Origin: Clostridia bacterium
GTDB taxonomy: Bacteria > Bacillota > Clostridia > Lachnospirales > Anaerotignaceae
Length of the DNA: 6,222 bases
Reading direction: 5' to 3'
NCBI GenBank assembly: GCA_900757025.1
Contig: CAAEMG010000089.1
Location: 1-6,222, forward strand
Below, one piece after another: positions 5,635-6,222 of this stretch. The notes under the pieces are model-generated. The model saw only the letters and a list, made by a program, of their open reading frames with translations, was not told the DNA's origin and did no database searches. The position numbers and the translations under genes are program-made. Position 1 is the first letter of the stretch, and each line of letters starts with the position of its first letter.

Positions 5635-6222
5635 ATGAAAAAAGTACCATTTATAACAAAACAGCAGCTTGACGAAATGGTTAAGACCTGCCCAACACCT
5701 TTTCATATTTATGATGAAAAGGGTATAAGAGAAACAGCAAGAGCGCTTTTTAAGGCTTTCTCATGGAACAAAGGCTTTAAAGAATATTTTGCCGTAAAAG
5801 CAACACCAAACCCAACAATACTTAAAATTTTAAAAGAAGAAGGCTGCGGAACAGACTGCTCATCTCTTACAGAGCTTATTATGAGCGACAGATGCGGCTT
5901 TAAGGAACATGAAATAATGTTTTCTTCAAACGAAACACCTGCCGAGGAATACAAAAAAGCAGCGGAACTTGGCGCAATAATCAACCTTGACGATATTACT
6001 CATGTTGATTTCCTTAAAGATGTTGCAGGTATTCCAAAAACTATCTGCTGCCGTTTCAATCCGGGCGGATATTTCAAAATTGCCAATGATATAATGGATA
6101 ATCCACAGGATGCTAAATATGGCATGACAAGAGAACAGATTAAAGAGGCTTACAGAAAACTCAAAGAGTACGGTGCAGAAGAATTCGGTATCCATGCTTT
6201 CCTTGCAAGCAATACTGTAACA
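5635..6222 (+). CDS. Diaminopimelate decarboxylase-like PLP enzyme (partial, 3' end outside window)
   Basis: The first 196 codons of a fold-type III (alanine-racemase-like barrel) decarboxylase are present, about half of the usual 400-odd residues; the frame stays open at the window edge. Visible marks are TPFHIYDE (21-28), where family members have the TP-hydrophobic-YVYD entry; the PLP lysine Lys55 in YFAVKATPNP; GTDCSSLTEL (72-81) in place of the usual GLDVVSGGEL; FSSNETP (96-102); CRFNPGG (139-145); KYGM (161-164); and GIHAFLASN (185-193) where classical LysA has GLHFHIGSQ. The enzyme would release carbon dioxide from meso-diaminopimelate to give lysine, or act on a related basic amino acid. 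The altered GIHAFLASN motif leaves the substrate open, and the C-terminal half with the specificity residues is not visible. It lies 98 bases after the aminotransferase gene on the same strand. Confidence 0.85.
   Translation, partial: MKKVPFITKQQLDEMVKTCPTPFHIYDEKGIRETARALFKAFSWNKGFKEYFAVKATPNPTILKILKEEGCGTDCSSLTELIMSDRCGFKEHEIMFSSNETPAEEYKKAAELGAIINLDDITHVDFLKDVAGIPKTICCRFNPGGYFKIANDIMDNPQDAKYGMTREQIKEAYRKLKEYGAEEFGIHAFLASNTVT

Overview
This looks like chromosome of a low-GC Firmicute, probably a gut-type member of the Clostridia. Intergenic DNA is extremely AT-rich, the intact genes have strong purine-rich ribosome binding sites (ggaggg, aggaggt, aggggga, aaggaga), codons are A/T-biased, and the gene families are typical of Clostridia. 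No rRNA, tRNA or CRISPR array is visible. Genus cannot be read from the window.

Layout. (a) 1-1760: a complete large serine recombinase of the Tn4451/Tn5397 (TnpX/TndX) type and its terminator, probably the right-hand end of an integrated mobile element whose body lies to the left. (b) About 1826-2818: a decayed stretch. It starts with a 5'-truncated and frameshifted PIN-like nuclease gene, followed by a small open frame and by the broken remnant of a gene I do not recognise. Both clear frameshifts are explained by loss of a single A from an A run, and one inserted T would explain a third break. These may be what is left of a two-gene operon cut off at its 5' end. (c) 2890-3867, minus strand: a secreted L,D-transpeptidase (YkuD fold). 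Its likely terminator lies inside the 3' end of the convergent decayed gene. (d) 3868-4258: a 391-base AT-rich divergent intergenic region with candidate promoters for both sides. (e) 4259-5536: a PLP-dependent aminotransferase of the aspartate aminotransferase type (Pfam Asp_aminotransf). (f) 5635 to the window end: the first 196 codons of a diaminopimelate-decarboxylase-like PLP enzyme.

Together. The right half is ordinary chromosomal metabolism: two PLP enzymes on one strand that fit amino-acid metabolism of the aspartate family, next to a cell-wall cross-linking enzyme. The left half is accessory: a recombinase facing a gene that has lost its 5' half, as expected if an element inserted there or a deletion occurred at its edge. 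The most interesting part is the decayed 1.0-kb stretch, because the unrecognised partner gene can be largely reconstructed and searched for intact relatives. No intact novel system is present in this window.
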